From an uncultured Hyphomicrobiales bacterium (GTDB taxonomy: Bacteria > Pseudomonadota > Alphaproteobacteria > Rhizobiales > Aestuariivirgaceae), in the NCBI GenBank assembly GCA_903930095.1, contig CAIYXE010000719.1, positions 1 through 6,236 on the forward strand: a stretch of 6,236 nt of DNA, given 5' to 3'. Position numbers and translations under genes: made by a program. Position 1 is the stretch's first letter. Every line of letters begins with the position of its first letter. The notes under the pieces are model-generated. The model searched no databases. It was not told the DNA's origin and was given only the letters and a program-made list of their open reading frames with translations. Below, piece by piece: positions 1 through 5,893 of the stretch.

Positions 1-162
1 CACCCGCAGTGGCTACGGATCAACCTCCGGGACAGACCAGCAGCCATGTAGCGGCAGCGCCAGTCCGGCGGGCGCTGTTTCCTGTGGACCTCCCCACTTA
101 CTTGTGTCAATTAACCGCCCGCCGGGAGATGCCCGGCTTCTCCACATGTCGGACGGATAAAA
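1..162. other. Upstream / leader region of the fabI operon, with a possible gene tail
   Basis: No gene is clearly supported here. In frame 1 the first 16 codons read HPQWLRINLRDRPAAM and stop at TAG (49-51). This could be the C-terminus of an upstream rightward gene, but I do not recognise it and the stretch is too short to judge. A relatively AT-rich patch at 96-117 (CTTACTTGTGTCAATTAACC) is the likeliest promoter core for fabI, although no convincing -35/-10 pair stands out. A 6-bp perfect hairpin follows at 121-137 (GCCGGG, loop AGATG, CCCGGC) and would lie in the 5' leader of the fabI mRNA. A weak Shine-Dalgarno-like GGACGG sits at 151-156, six bases before the fabI ATG. The promoter assignment is inference. 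Confidence 0.3.
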
Positions 163-987
163 ATGAGCGATAACAAGGGTTTGATGGCTGGCAAGCGCGG
201 CCTCGTCATGGGTGTTGCGAACAACCGGTCCATTGCCTGGGGCATCGCCAAGTCCTGTGCCGCCCAGGGTGCCGAGCTTGCCTTCACCTATCAGGGCGAC
301 GCCCTCAAGAAGCGCGTCGAGCCGCTCGCCGCTGAACTTGGCTCGAAGATCGTGGTCCCCTGTGACGTCACCGACGCGGCCTCCATGGACGCCACCTTCG
401 ACGCCATCGCACGTGAATGGGGCGCACTCGATTTCGTCGTCCACTGCATCGCCTTCTCCGACAAGGATGAGCTCACAGGCCGCTACGTCGACACCAGCGC
501 CGACAACTTCACCAAGACGATGTTCGTCAGTGTCTATTCCTTCACAGCCGTTGCCCAGCGCGCCGAAAAGCTCATGAACAATGGCGGCTCGCTGCTTACG
601 CTCACCTATTATGGCGCGGAAAAGTGGATGCCGCACTACAATGTCATGGGCGTCGCCAAGGCCGGCCTCGAGGCCTCGGTGCGCTATCTCGCCGCCGACC
701 TGGGCCCCAAGGCTATCCGCGTCAACGCCATCTCGGCGGGCCCGATCAAGACGCTCGCTGCCTCCGGCATCGGCGACTTCCGCTACATCCTGCGCTGGAA
801 CGAGTACAACTCGCCGCTGCGCCGCACTGTAACGACGGACGAGGTGGGCGATTCCGGCCTCTACCTGCTGTCAGACCTCGGCCGCGGCGTCACGGGTGAA
901 ATCCTGCATGTCGATGCCGGCTACCACATTGTGGGCATGAAGCATCCGGATGCACCCGACATCACGGTGAACGGGAATGGCGAATAG
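163..987 (+). CDS. fabI: Enoyl-[acyl-carrier-protein] reductase (NADH), FabI
   Basis: FabI reduces the trans-2 double bond of enoyl-ACP with NAD(P)H, the last step of each elongation cycle of cytoplasmic type II fatty-acid synthesis. The 274-residue product has the FabI form of the short-chain dehydrogenase fold. The dinucleotide loop is GVANNRSIAWG (residues 17-27), with CDVTD at 67-71. The catalytic block LTYYGAEKWMPHYNVMGVAK contains Tyr149, Tyr159 and Lys166, matching Tyr146, Tyr156 and Lys163 of the E. coli enzyme with the Y-x6-K spacing typical of FabI rather than the Y-x3-K of ordinary SDRs. The SAGPIKTLAASGI segment (191-203) is the substrate-binding loop, and the tail HVDAGYHIVGM is characteristic. 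Ala97 occupies the place of E. coli Gly93, as in several triclosan-sensitive FabIs. The length is normal for the family. The ATG is preceded by GGACGG at 151-156. It is the first gene of an operon and its end overlaps the next gene by 11 nt. Alphaproteobacteria often carry a second fabI, so this need not be the only copy. Confidence 0.96.
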   Translation: MSDNKGLMAGKRGLVMGVANNRSIAWGIAKSCAAQGAELAFTYQGDALKKRVEPLAAELGSKIVVPCDVTDAASMDATFDAIAREWGALDFVVHCIAFSDKDELTGRYVDTSADNFTKTMFVSVYSFTAVAQRAEKLMNNGGSLLTLTYYGAEKWMPHYNVMGVAKAGLEASVRYLAADLGPKAIRVNAISAGPIKTLAASGIGDFRYILRWNEYNSPLRRTVTTDEVGDSGLYLLSDLGRGVTGEILHVDAGYHIVGMKHPDAPDITVNGNGE

Positions 988-1585
988 GCAGCGTCCCCCC
1001 ATCTATTTCGTCCGCCACGGCGAGACGGACTGGAACGTCCAGGGGCTGATCCAGGGGTGGACGGATATTCCCCTCAACCCCAAGGGCCATACCCAGGCCA
1101 GTGCTGTAGCCCGCGCGCTGACAGCCGTGCCCGGTTTCTCGCCGGACTTCGCCTTCGTCGTCAGCCCGCTCCAGCGCGCACGCCAGACCATGGGCTACAT
1201 CGCGGAGGCCCTGTCGCTGGAGCCGCCGCAGATCGCCATCGAACCCGCCGTCACCGAACTGGGCTTCGGCGAGTGGGAGGGCAAGCCCTTCTGGGAGCTG
1301 AAGGCATCCCCCATCTACCCCGCCCACCCGGAGGACCGCTACGCCTGGCGGCCCACAAATGGCGAAAGCTATGAGGATGGCCACATCCGCATCAACCAGT
1401 GGCTGGACACGCTGGACCGCCCGACCGTCGTCGTCGCCCACGGCGCCATCGGCCGCTGCCTGATCGCGGAAATCGCCGGCCTGCCGCGCCGCGACCTCGT
1501 GGAACTCGAAATGCGCCAGGGCTTCTACTGCAGGCTCCACGGCGGCAAGGCCGAGTGGTTTGACGCGACAGCCGATGCGGCTTAG
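977..1585 (+). CDS. Histidine phosphatase family protein (phosphoglycerate mutase-like, GpmB type)
   Basis: The 202-residue protein belongs to the histidine phosphatase superfamily (branch 1), cytoplasmic phosphohydrolases that act through a phosphohistidine intermediate. The signature RHGET starts at Arg13, with His14 the expected nucleophile. SPLQRARQT (63-71) supplies the phosphate-pocket arginine, TELGFGEWEG (93-102) holds the probable acid/base Glu94, and VVVAHG (151-156) holds the second active-site histidine, His155. All core residues are therefore present. The substrate is unknown: members of this family include cofactor-dependent mutases, sugar phosphatases and nucleotide-sugar phosphatases, and sequence alone does not separate them. 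Databases often label such genes gpmB or 'phosphoglycerate mutase', which should not be taken as a glycolytic role. The start lies inside fabI, with a GGTGA ribosome-binding match at 966-970. From memory, its position between fabI and aroC is a recurrent arrangement in rhizobia-like genomes. Confidence 0.9.
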   Translation: MANRQRPPIYFVRHGETDWNVQGLIQGWTDIPLNPKGHTQASAVARALTAVPGFSPDFAFVVSPLQRARQTMGYIAEALSLEPPQIAIEPAVTELGFGEWEGKPFWELKASPIYPAHPEDRYAWRPTNGESYEDGHIRINQWLDTLDRPTVVVAHGAIGRCLIAEIAGLPRRDLVELEMRQGFYCRLHGGKAEWFDATADAA

Positions 1586-1594
1586 GTAAGTCCC

Positions 1595-2680
1595 ATGTCG
1601 CACAACAGCTTCGGCCATCTCTTCCGCATCACCACGTTCGGCGAAAGCCACGGTCCCGCCATCGGCTGCATCGTTGATGGCTGCCCGCCGAACCTGCCTC
1701 TCACGGCGGATGAGATCCAGGCCTTCCTCGACAAGCGCCGCCCCGGCCAGTCGCGCTTCACCACCCAGCGGCAGGAGCCGGACCAGGTGAAGATCCTTTC
1801 CGGCGTCTTCGCAGATGACCGCACCAACGGCCCCGTCACCACGGGTGCTCCCATCATGCTGATGATCGAGAACGTCGACCAGCGCTCCAAGGACTATGCC
1901 GACATCCGGGATACGTTCCGCCCCGGACACGCCGACTTCACCTACCAGGCCAAATACGGCATCCGTGACTACAAGGGCGGTGGCCGCTCCTCCGCGCGGG
2001 AAACGGCGGCACGCGTCGCCGCTGGTGCTGTGGCCCGCAAGATCATCCCGGGCGTCACCATCAAGGGCGCCTTGATCCAGATGGGCCCCCACAAGATCGA
2101 CCGCACCAACTGGGACTGGGGGCAAGTGGACCGCAACCCCTTCTTCACGCCCGATGCCAAGGCCGCAGCCTTCTTCGCGGATTATCTTGATGGCGTGCGC
2201 AAATCCGGCTCCTCCTGCGGCGCCATCATCGAGGTCACCGCCAGCGGCGTCCCCGCCGGCTGGGGCGCACCCTTGTATGGCAAGCTCGACCAGGACCTCG
2301 CCGCCGCCATGATGAGCATCAATGCGGTGAAGGGTGTTGAAATCGGCGCCGGCTTCGAATCCGCCGCCTTTTCCGGCGAGCAGAACGCTGACGAGATCCG
2401 CATGCATCACGGCAAGCCGGAGTTCCTGTCGAACCACGCCGGCGGCATTCTGGGCGGCATTTCCACAGGGCAGGACGTGGTGGTGCGCTTCGCCGTCAAG
2501 CCCACCTCCTCGATCCTCAGCACACGGAAGACCATCACCTCCACGGGTGAGGAAACCGACGTGATGACCAAGGGCCGCCACGACCCCTGCGTCGGAATCC
2601 GGGCCGTTCCGGTAGGTGAGGCCATGATGGCCATCGTGCTGGCTGACCACTTCCGCCGCCACCGCGGGCAAGTGGGCTAG
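1595..2680 (+). CDS. aroC: Chorismate synthase
   Basis: AroC converts 5-enolpyruvylshikimate-3-phosphate to chorismate by a trans-1,4 elimination of phosphate that needs reduced FMN. This is the last shared step to the aromatic amino acids, folate and ubiquinone, and it occurs in the cytoplasm. The 361 residues match the usual family length. Signature 1, [16 protein letters not shown], lies at 16-31 with catalytic His19. Flavin and phosphate contacts are expected in KRRPGQSR (47-54). RPGHAD (109-114) holds the second conserved histidine, His112. Signature 2, [17 protein letters not shown], lies at 128-144, and signature 3, GRHDPC, at 327-332. The protein appears intact. The gap to the preceding gene is 9 nt, and AGGTAAG at 1584-1590, overlapping that gene's TAG, is the likely ribosome-binding site. 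It is the last gene of the rightward operon; a convergent intergenic repeat region follows. Confidence 0.97.
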   Translation: MSHNSFGHLFRITTFGESHGPAIGCIVDGCPPNLPLTADEIQAFLDKRRPGQSRFTTQRQEPDQVKILSGVFADDRTNGPVTTGAPIMLMIENVDQRSKDYADIRDTFRPGHADFTYQAKYGIRDYKGGGRSSARETAARVAAGAVARKIIPGVTIKGALIQMGPHKIDRTNWDWGQVDRNPFFTPDAKAAAFFADYLDGVRKSGSSCGAIIEVTASGVPAGWGAPLYGKLDQDLAAAMMSINAVKGVEIGAGFESAAFSGEQNADEIRMHHGKPEFLSNHAGGILGGISTGQDVVVRFAVKPTSSILSTRKTITSTGEETDVMTKGRHDPCVGIRAVPVGEAMMAIVLADHFRRHRGQVG

Positions 2681-2723
2681 GAGCAGTCCGATGATCAGGG
2701 CGAGCAGCAGGGCCATGCCCGCC

Positions 2724-2752
2724 ATCTAGCACGACATAGGAATAAAAGTCAA
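2724..2752 (-). promoter_or_regulatory. Promoter-like motif facing leftward, antisense to aroC
   Basis: On the minus strand TTGACT (2752-2747) and CTAGAT (2729-2724) are separated by exactly 17 bases, a good spacing for a housekeeping sigma factor. The patch is clearly more AT-rich than its surroundings. A transcript would start near 2716 and run antisense into the 3' end of aroC. The -35 is strong; the -10 is only a moderate match. This is a pattern match without transcript evidence, and no convincing gene lies downstream of it on that strand. Confidence 0.3.
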
Positions 2753-2771
2753 GGACTATCTTCCTTATCCG

Positions 2772-2928
2772 TCCTCTCCCGCGACGCGGGAGAGGAAGGG
2801 GACCCAACGAAGTTGGGGGAGGTGAGGGACCGCTCACTCCGCATTCTCACTCCGTGCCTGTCTCCCCTCATCTCCCCGTTGCTTGCGCAACGGGTCCCTT
2901 CTTCTCCCGCTGAAGGAGCGGGAGAAGA
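2772..2928. repeat. Composite palindromic intergenic repeat (two inverted modules, four hairpins)
   Basis: Two related modules face each other. The left one (about 2772-2829) has a 12-bp arm hairpin at 2772-2796 (TCCTCTCCCGCG / CGCGGGAGAGGA around a central A) and a 6-bp hairpin at 2803-2817 (CCCAAC, loop GAA, GTTGGG), then GGAGGTGAGGG. The right one (about 2862-2928) is the same design on the opposite strand: a 12-bp hairpin at 2900-2928 (TCTTCTCCCGCT, loop GAAGG, AGCGGGAGAAGA), an 8-bp hairpin at 2875-2894 (CCCGTTGC, loop TTGC, GCAACGGG) and CCCCTCATCTCCCC. The modules can also pair with each other across the spacer at about 2830-2861. This resembles the two-palindrome intergenic mosaic elements (RIME-like, REP/BIME-like) of rhizobia. 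Lying between convergent operons, it may also end transcription from both sides, but no U-tract follows any hairpin, so it is not a classical intrinsic terminator. Confidence 0.75.
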
Positions 2929-2970
2929 CACAAAGCCACGTCAAGCCCGGGTGCAGTGCGTGTCCGGCGG

Positions 2971-3699
2971 TCACTCCTTCACCGCCCCCACCAGAAACTC
3001 CCGGTTCCCATCCCCGCCCTCAACCGGAGACGCCACCACCCCCTTAACCCGCCAGCCTTGCGCGCGCAGAAAATCCATCACGTCCCCACACACCCGCTCA
3101 TGCTCCGCCGGATTGCTCACGATCCCGCCCCGGCCCACCGCATCCTTGCCTGCCTCGAACTGCGGCTTGATCAGCGCCACCAGCTCCGCCCCCTCCTCCG
3201 CCAGTTTGAGCGCCGGCGGCAAGGCCAGCTTGAGCGATATGAAGCTCACATCACACACGACAAGCTGAACCGGACCCGCAAGGTGCGCCGCGCAAAGATC
3301 GCGCGCATTCAGCCCCTCGACCAGCGTGATGCGCGGGTCATCGAGTTTCATCTGCCCGTGGCCCACGTCAATCGCCGTCACATGCGCGGCACCCTCCTCC
3401 AGCAGCACCTGCGTGAAGCCGCCGGTGGACGCGCCGATGTCGAGGCAGTTCCGCCCCCGCACCGCAATCCCGAAATGTGAAAGACCATGCTTCAGCTTCA
3501 GCGCCGCACGGGACACATAGCCCTGCGCCGCATCGCTGAGGGTGATCGCCTGACCGGCTCCCACCATCTGCGATGGCTTTCCCGCCACCGCACCATCGAT
3601 CCGCACCGTGCCGCGCAGCACGGCATCGCGCGCGCGTGAGCGGGAGGGGTAGAACCCCCGCGCCACCAGCGCCTCGTCCAGCCGCTGCCTAGCCGACAT
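2971..3699 (-). CDS. tlyA: TlyA family rRNA (cytidine-2'-O)-methyltransferase
   Basis: TlyA-type proteins use S-adenosylmethionine to 2'-O-methylate cytidines of 16S and/or 23S rRNA; some relatives are annotated as hemolysins. The 242-residue product starts with an S4 RNA-binding domain (about 3-60; [20 protein letters not shown] is typical), followed by YVSRAALKL (61-69) and an FtsJ-like Rossmann domain with the SAM loop [10 protein letters not shown] (87-96). The K-D-K-E catalytic tetrad seems complete: Lys68, Asp150 (CDVSF), Lys178 (IKPQFE) and Glu234 (NREFL). Length is normal for the short alphaproteobacterial form. The ATG at 3699 lies inside xseB (11 nt overlap, different frame) and has no clear Shine-Dalgarno sequence, so translation is probably coupled to xseB. 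Whether it modifies one or both rRNAs cannot be told from sequence. A small inverted repeat GGCGGT/ACCGCC (2966-2986) spans its stop codon. Confidence 0.92.
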   Translation of the reverse strand: MSARQRLDEALVARGFYPSRSRARDAVLRGTVRIDGAVAGKPSQMVGAGQAITLSDAAQGYVSRAALKLKHGLSHFGIAVRGRNCLDIGASTGGFTQVLLEEGAAHVTAIDVGHGQMKLDDPRITLVEGLNARDLCAAHLAGPVQLVVCDVSFISLKLALPPALKLAEEGAELVALIKPQFEAGKDAVGRGGIVSNPAEHERVCGDVMDFLRAQGWRVKGVVASPVEGGDGNREFLVGAVKE

Positions 3700-3934
3700 C
3701 CAAGGGTTCGGTGCCGGACGGCGTTCCGTCGGTCTTCAGCGTGATCTTCTCGATCCGCGCCTCGGCATGCTTCAGCAGCGTCTCGCAATGCTTCTTCAGC
3801 GCTTCGCCGCGCTCATAGATGGCGATCGACTGTTCGAGGTCCACCTTGCCGGATTCGAGCCTTGTCACGATCTGTTCCAGCTCCGCCAGCGCCTTCTCGA
3901 AGGGAAGGCTGGCGATGTCCGCGTGCTCCGTCAT
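3689..3934 (-). CDS. xseB: Exodeoxyribonuclease VII small subunit
   Basis: XseB is the small subunit of exonuclease VII. Several copies bind the large catalytic subunit XseA to make an enzyme that degrades single-stranded DNA from both ends into oligonucleotides, in repair and recombination in the cytoplasm. The 81-residue product has the typical family length and pattern: [20 protein letters not shown] (10-29), then [15 protein letters not shown] (32-46) and the basic/acidic helix [18 protein letters not shown] (47-64). These predict the usual two-helix hairpin with a polar tail. No xseA lies in the window. The start overlaps the stop of the upstream deacetylase gene by one base (TGATG) and is served by a near-perfect Shine-Dalgarno sequence inside that gene's last codons. 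Its 3' end overlaps tlyA by 11 nt. Confidence 0.95.
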   Translation of the reverse strand: MTEHADIASLPFEKALAELEQIVTRLESGKVDLEQSIAIYERGEALKKHCETLLKHAEARIEKITLKTDGTPSGTEPLDVG

Positions 3935-4908
3935 CAGAATTCCTCCTCCTCGTCATCCATGCTGTCGTCCACGGCATCGGCATTGCCGCGCATCAGCGCC
4001 TGCACATGGATGCCCACCGAGGCGCTGAGCCCCTGCAGATCATAGCCGCCTTCGAGAACCGAAACGACGCGGCCGCCGCAGTGGATTTCCGCCGCCTCCA
4101 TCAGCTGCAGCGTCACCCAGGCGAAATCCTCTTCCGTAAGCTGCAGGCTGCCCAGCGGGTCGCGGTGGTGGGCATCGAAGCCCGCCGAGATGATGACGAG
4201 GTCGGGCCCGAAGGCATCGAGTGCCGGCAGGATCACTGTTCCCATCGCCTCGCGGAACTGCTCGCTGCCATCGCCCGCGCGCAGCGGCGCGTTGAAGATG
4301 TTGCCGGCCCCCGTCTCCTGCACCGAACCGGTGCCGGGATAGAGCGGCATCTGGTGGGTGGAGCCATAGAACATGTCGGCATCCTGCCAGAAGATCTCCT
4401 GCGTGCCATTGCCGTGGTGCACGTCGAAGTCGATGACCGCCACGCGCTCCGCGTCATAGCGGTGGCGGGCGTAATGCGCGGCAATCGCCGCCTGGTTGAA
4501 GAAGCAGAAGCCCATGGCGCGGCGAGATTCCGCATGGTGGCCAGGAGGCCGCAGCGCGCAGAAGGCATTGTCGGCCTCAGCCCTGAACACCGCATCGACG
4601 GCAGCGGTTGCCGCCCCCACGCCACGCAATGCCGCCTCCAGCGTTCCCGGAGACATCACGGTATCGGCATCGAGATACTCGAAGCCTTCGGCGGGCGAAA
4701 TCGCGCGCAGCCGCTCCAGGTGCTCATAGGAATGCGCGCGCAGGATGTCCTCGTCACGGCCCAGCGGCGCCTCGCGCCGTTCGAGGTCGCGGAAATGCGT
4801 GCTCGCCAGAATCTGGTTCACCGCCTTGATGCGGTCCACGCGTTCGGGGTGGCCGTCTGGCGTCACATGGAGGAGCGACGCCGGATGGGTGAAGAGCAAT
4901 GTGGTCAT
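3934..4908 (-). CDS. Histone deacetylase family protein (class II-like zinc deacylase)
   Basis: The 324-residue product is a bacterial member of the arginase/deacetylase fold family, metal-dependent enzymes that remove acyl groups from lysine or polyamines. The true substrate of this one is unknown. Active-site motifs are complete: RPPGHHA (120-126) with His124 and His125; [11 protein letters not shown] (160-170), where Asp162 and His164 are the expected zinc ligands; [11 protein letters not shown] (241-251), where Asp245 is the third ligand; and LEGGYDL (285-291), where Tyr289 is the transition-state tyrosine. HPERVDR (20-26) is the usual N-terminal motif. No signal peptide is visible, so it should be cytoplasmic. 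The C-terminus ends in an acidic tail (MDDEEEEF) whose codons form the xseB ribosome-binding site. It is first in the leftward operon with xseB and tlyA. The ATG at 4908 has no obvious Shine-Dalgarno sequence. An acetylpolyamine amidohydrolase role is possible but not shown. Confidence 0.93.
   Translation of the reverse strand: MTTLLFTHPASLLHVTPDGHPERVDRIKAVNQILASTHFRDLERREAPLGRDEDILRAHSYEHLERLRAISPAEGFEYLDADTVMSPGTLEAALRGVGAATAAVDAVFRAEADNAFCALRPPGHHAESRRAMGFCFFNQAAIAAHYARHRYDAERVAVIDFDVHHGNGTQEIFWQDADMFYGSTHQMPLYPGTGSVQETGAGNIFNAPLRAGDGSEQFREAMGTVILPALDAFGPDLVIISAGFDAHHRDPLGSLQLTEEDFAWVTLQLMEAAEIHCGGRVVSVLEGGYDLQGLSASVGIHVQALMRGNADAVDDSMDDEEEEF
3941..3951 (-). promoter_or_regulatory. Strong ribosome-binding site of xseB inside the deacetylase reading frame
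   Basis: The minus-strand sequence GAGGAGGAGGA ends six bases before the xseB ATG (3934-3932). It contains the AGGAGG core in an ideal position and is by far the best Shine-Dalgarno match at any start in this window. The same bases encode the Glu run of the deacetylase C-terminus (MDDEEEEF), so one stretch serves as both coding sequence and ribosome-binding site. Confidence 0.75.
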
Positions 4909-4954
4909 GTGAGCCGTTCTAGCCGCTTCGCGCGGGGACTGCTATAGAGCGCCG
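4909..4954. promoter_or_regulatory. Divergent promoter gap; palindromic -10 CTATAG, leaderless sua5 start likely
   Basis: This 46-bp gap must hold promoters for both the deacetylase operon (leftward) and the sua5 operon (rightward). The clearest element is GCTATAGAGC at 4941-4950. CTATAG (4942-4947) ends seven bases before the sua5 ATG, so transcription would begin at or next to the A of the start codon. There is no Shine-Dalgarno sequence before that ATG, which fits a leaderless mRNA. CTATAG is its own reverse complement, so the same element could act as -10 for the leftward operon, giving a leader of about 25-30 nt. No strong -35 hexamer is visible on either strand. The assignment is inference from spacing and motif. 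Confidence 0.4.
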
Positions 4955-5893
4955 ATGGCTCCCCACAGCGACATCGCCGCCGCCGCACAAGCCCTGCGCG
5001 AGGGGCAGCTGGTGGCCTTCCCGACCGAGACGGTCTATGGCCTCGGAGCCGACGCAACGAATGACGAGGCGGTGGCCCGCGTCTATGCCGCCAAGGGCCG
5101 CCCGTCCTTCAACCCCTTGATCACCCATGTTCCGGATCTCGAGGAGGCCTTCGCACTCGGCCATTTCACGCAGGAGGCAAAGGCACTCGCCCGCGCCTTC
5201 TGGCCGGGACCTTTGAGCCTCGTGGTGCCGCGCGCGGCCTCCTGCCCCGTCTCGCTTCTGGCGAGTGCGGGAAATGACAGCATCGCCATCCGCATCCCAT
5301 CGCACCCGATGGCGCTCGACCTGCTGAAGGCCACGGGCCGCCCGGTGGTGGCGCCCAGTGCCAACCCCTCCGGCAAGATCAGCCCCACCACGGCAGAGCA
5401 TGTCCGCCGCCACCTGAAGGACAAGGTGGCGATGGTGCTCGACGGCGGCCGCTGCAAGGTCGGGGTCGAGTCGAGTGTGGTGAGTTTCCTCGCGGACGGC
5501 CCCAAGCTGCTCCGCCAGGGCGGCGTGCCGCGCACCGAGATCGAGAAGGTGCTGGGCCACGCCATTGCCGTCGAATCCCATTCCGCCCGCCCCCATGCGC
5601 CGGGCCAGCTCCTGAGCCATTACGCACCCCACGCGGAACTCCGCCTGAATGCCGACACGCCGCGCGAGGGCGAGGCCTACCTCGGCTTCGGCCCGTTCCA
5701 TGCGCATGGTCCCTGGACGCTCTCGGCCAGGGGCGACCTCGTCGAGGCCGCGGCCAGCCTCTTCCGGCTGCTGCACGAGATCGACGCCACAGGTGTTACC
5801 CGCATCGCGGTGGCCCCGGTGCCGCACCACGGGCTGGGCGAGGCCATCAATGACCGGCTCCTGCGCGCCGCCGCCCCGCGAGACAGCGCATGA
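4955..5893 (+). CDS. L-threonylcarbamoyladenylate synthase, Sua5 type
   Basis: The enzyme makes threonylcarbamoyl-AMP from threonine, bicarbonate and ATP. TsaD and partners then transfer the threonylcarbamoyl group to A37 of tRNAs reading ANN codons (t6A), in the cytoplasm. The N-terminal YrdC/Sua5 catalytic domain covers about residues 5-195: PTETVYGLGADA (23-34), KGRPSFNPL (47-55), FWPGPLSLV (82-90), IAIRIPSHP (110-118), APSANPSGKISPT (133-145), VGVESSVVS (169-177) and LLRQGG (185-190). The linker motif APGQLLSHYAP (215-225) and about 85 further residues form the C-terminal Sua5 domain, so this is the long Sua5 form (312 residues) and not the short TsaC form. No residues appear to be missing. 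The start has no ribosome-binding site and lies just after a -10-like element, suggesting leaderless translation. Its stop overlaps the next start (ATGA). The gene is usually named tsaC, sua5 or ywlC. Confidence 0.95.
   Translation: MAPHSDIAAAAQALREGQLVAFPTETVYGLGADATNDEAVARVYAAKGRPSFNPLITHVPDLEEAFALGHFTQEAKALARAFWPGPLSLVVPRAASCPVSLLASAGNDSIAIRIPSHPMALDLLKATGRPVVAPSANPSGKISPTTAEHVRRHLKDKVAMVLDGGRCKVGVESSVVSFLADGPKLLRQGGVPRTEIEKVLGHAIAVESHSARPHAPGQLLSHYAPHAELRLNADTPREGEAYLGFGPFHAHGPWTLSARGDLVEAAASLFRLLHEIDATGVTRIAVAPVPHHGLGEAINDRLLRAAAPRDSA

Noticed and set aside
105..110. A perfect TTGACA hexamer on the minus strand upstream of fabI
   Set aside because: No -10-like sequence is found 16-18 bases downstream on that strand, and no leftward gene starts in the window from it.
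109..117. A TTAACC motif before fabI as a CtrA-type half-site
   Set aside because: Only one half is present, without the second TTAA at the expected spacing, so chance is the simpler reading.
121..137. A 6-bp GCCGGG/CCCGGC hairpin before fabI as a riboswitch or attenuator
   Set aside because: A single short GC hairpin is common by chance in GC-rich DNA; there is no run of T, no leader peptide and no alternative structure to support control.
13..636. A 207-codon leftward open frame opposite the start of fabI
   Set aside because: It is antisense to an intact fabI, has no recognisable domain and shows no ribosome-binding site.
962..2725. A 587-codon open frame on the minus strand across aroC and the phosphatase gene
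   Set aside because: It is in exact codon register with both rightward genes, so it stays open simply because they avoid TTA, CTA and TCA codons, as GC-rich genes do. The sense-strand proteins have complete family motifs and this frame has none. Only its first codons, outside aroC, are kept as a low-grade finding.
2813..3480. Rightward open frames across the repeat and the 3' half of tlyA
   Set aside because: They begin in or near the palindromic repeat and run antisense to tlyA; composition is Pro/Arg/Ser-rich as expected of shadow frames.
3862..4947. A 361-codon rightward open frame opposite the deacetylase gene
   Set aside because: It is the register-matched antisense of a gene with full active-site motifs; the translation is rich in Arg, His and Ala with no recognisable domain.
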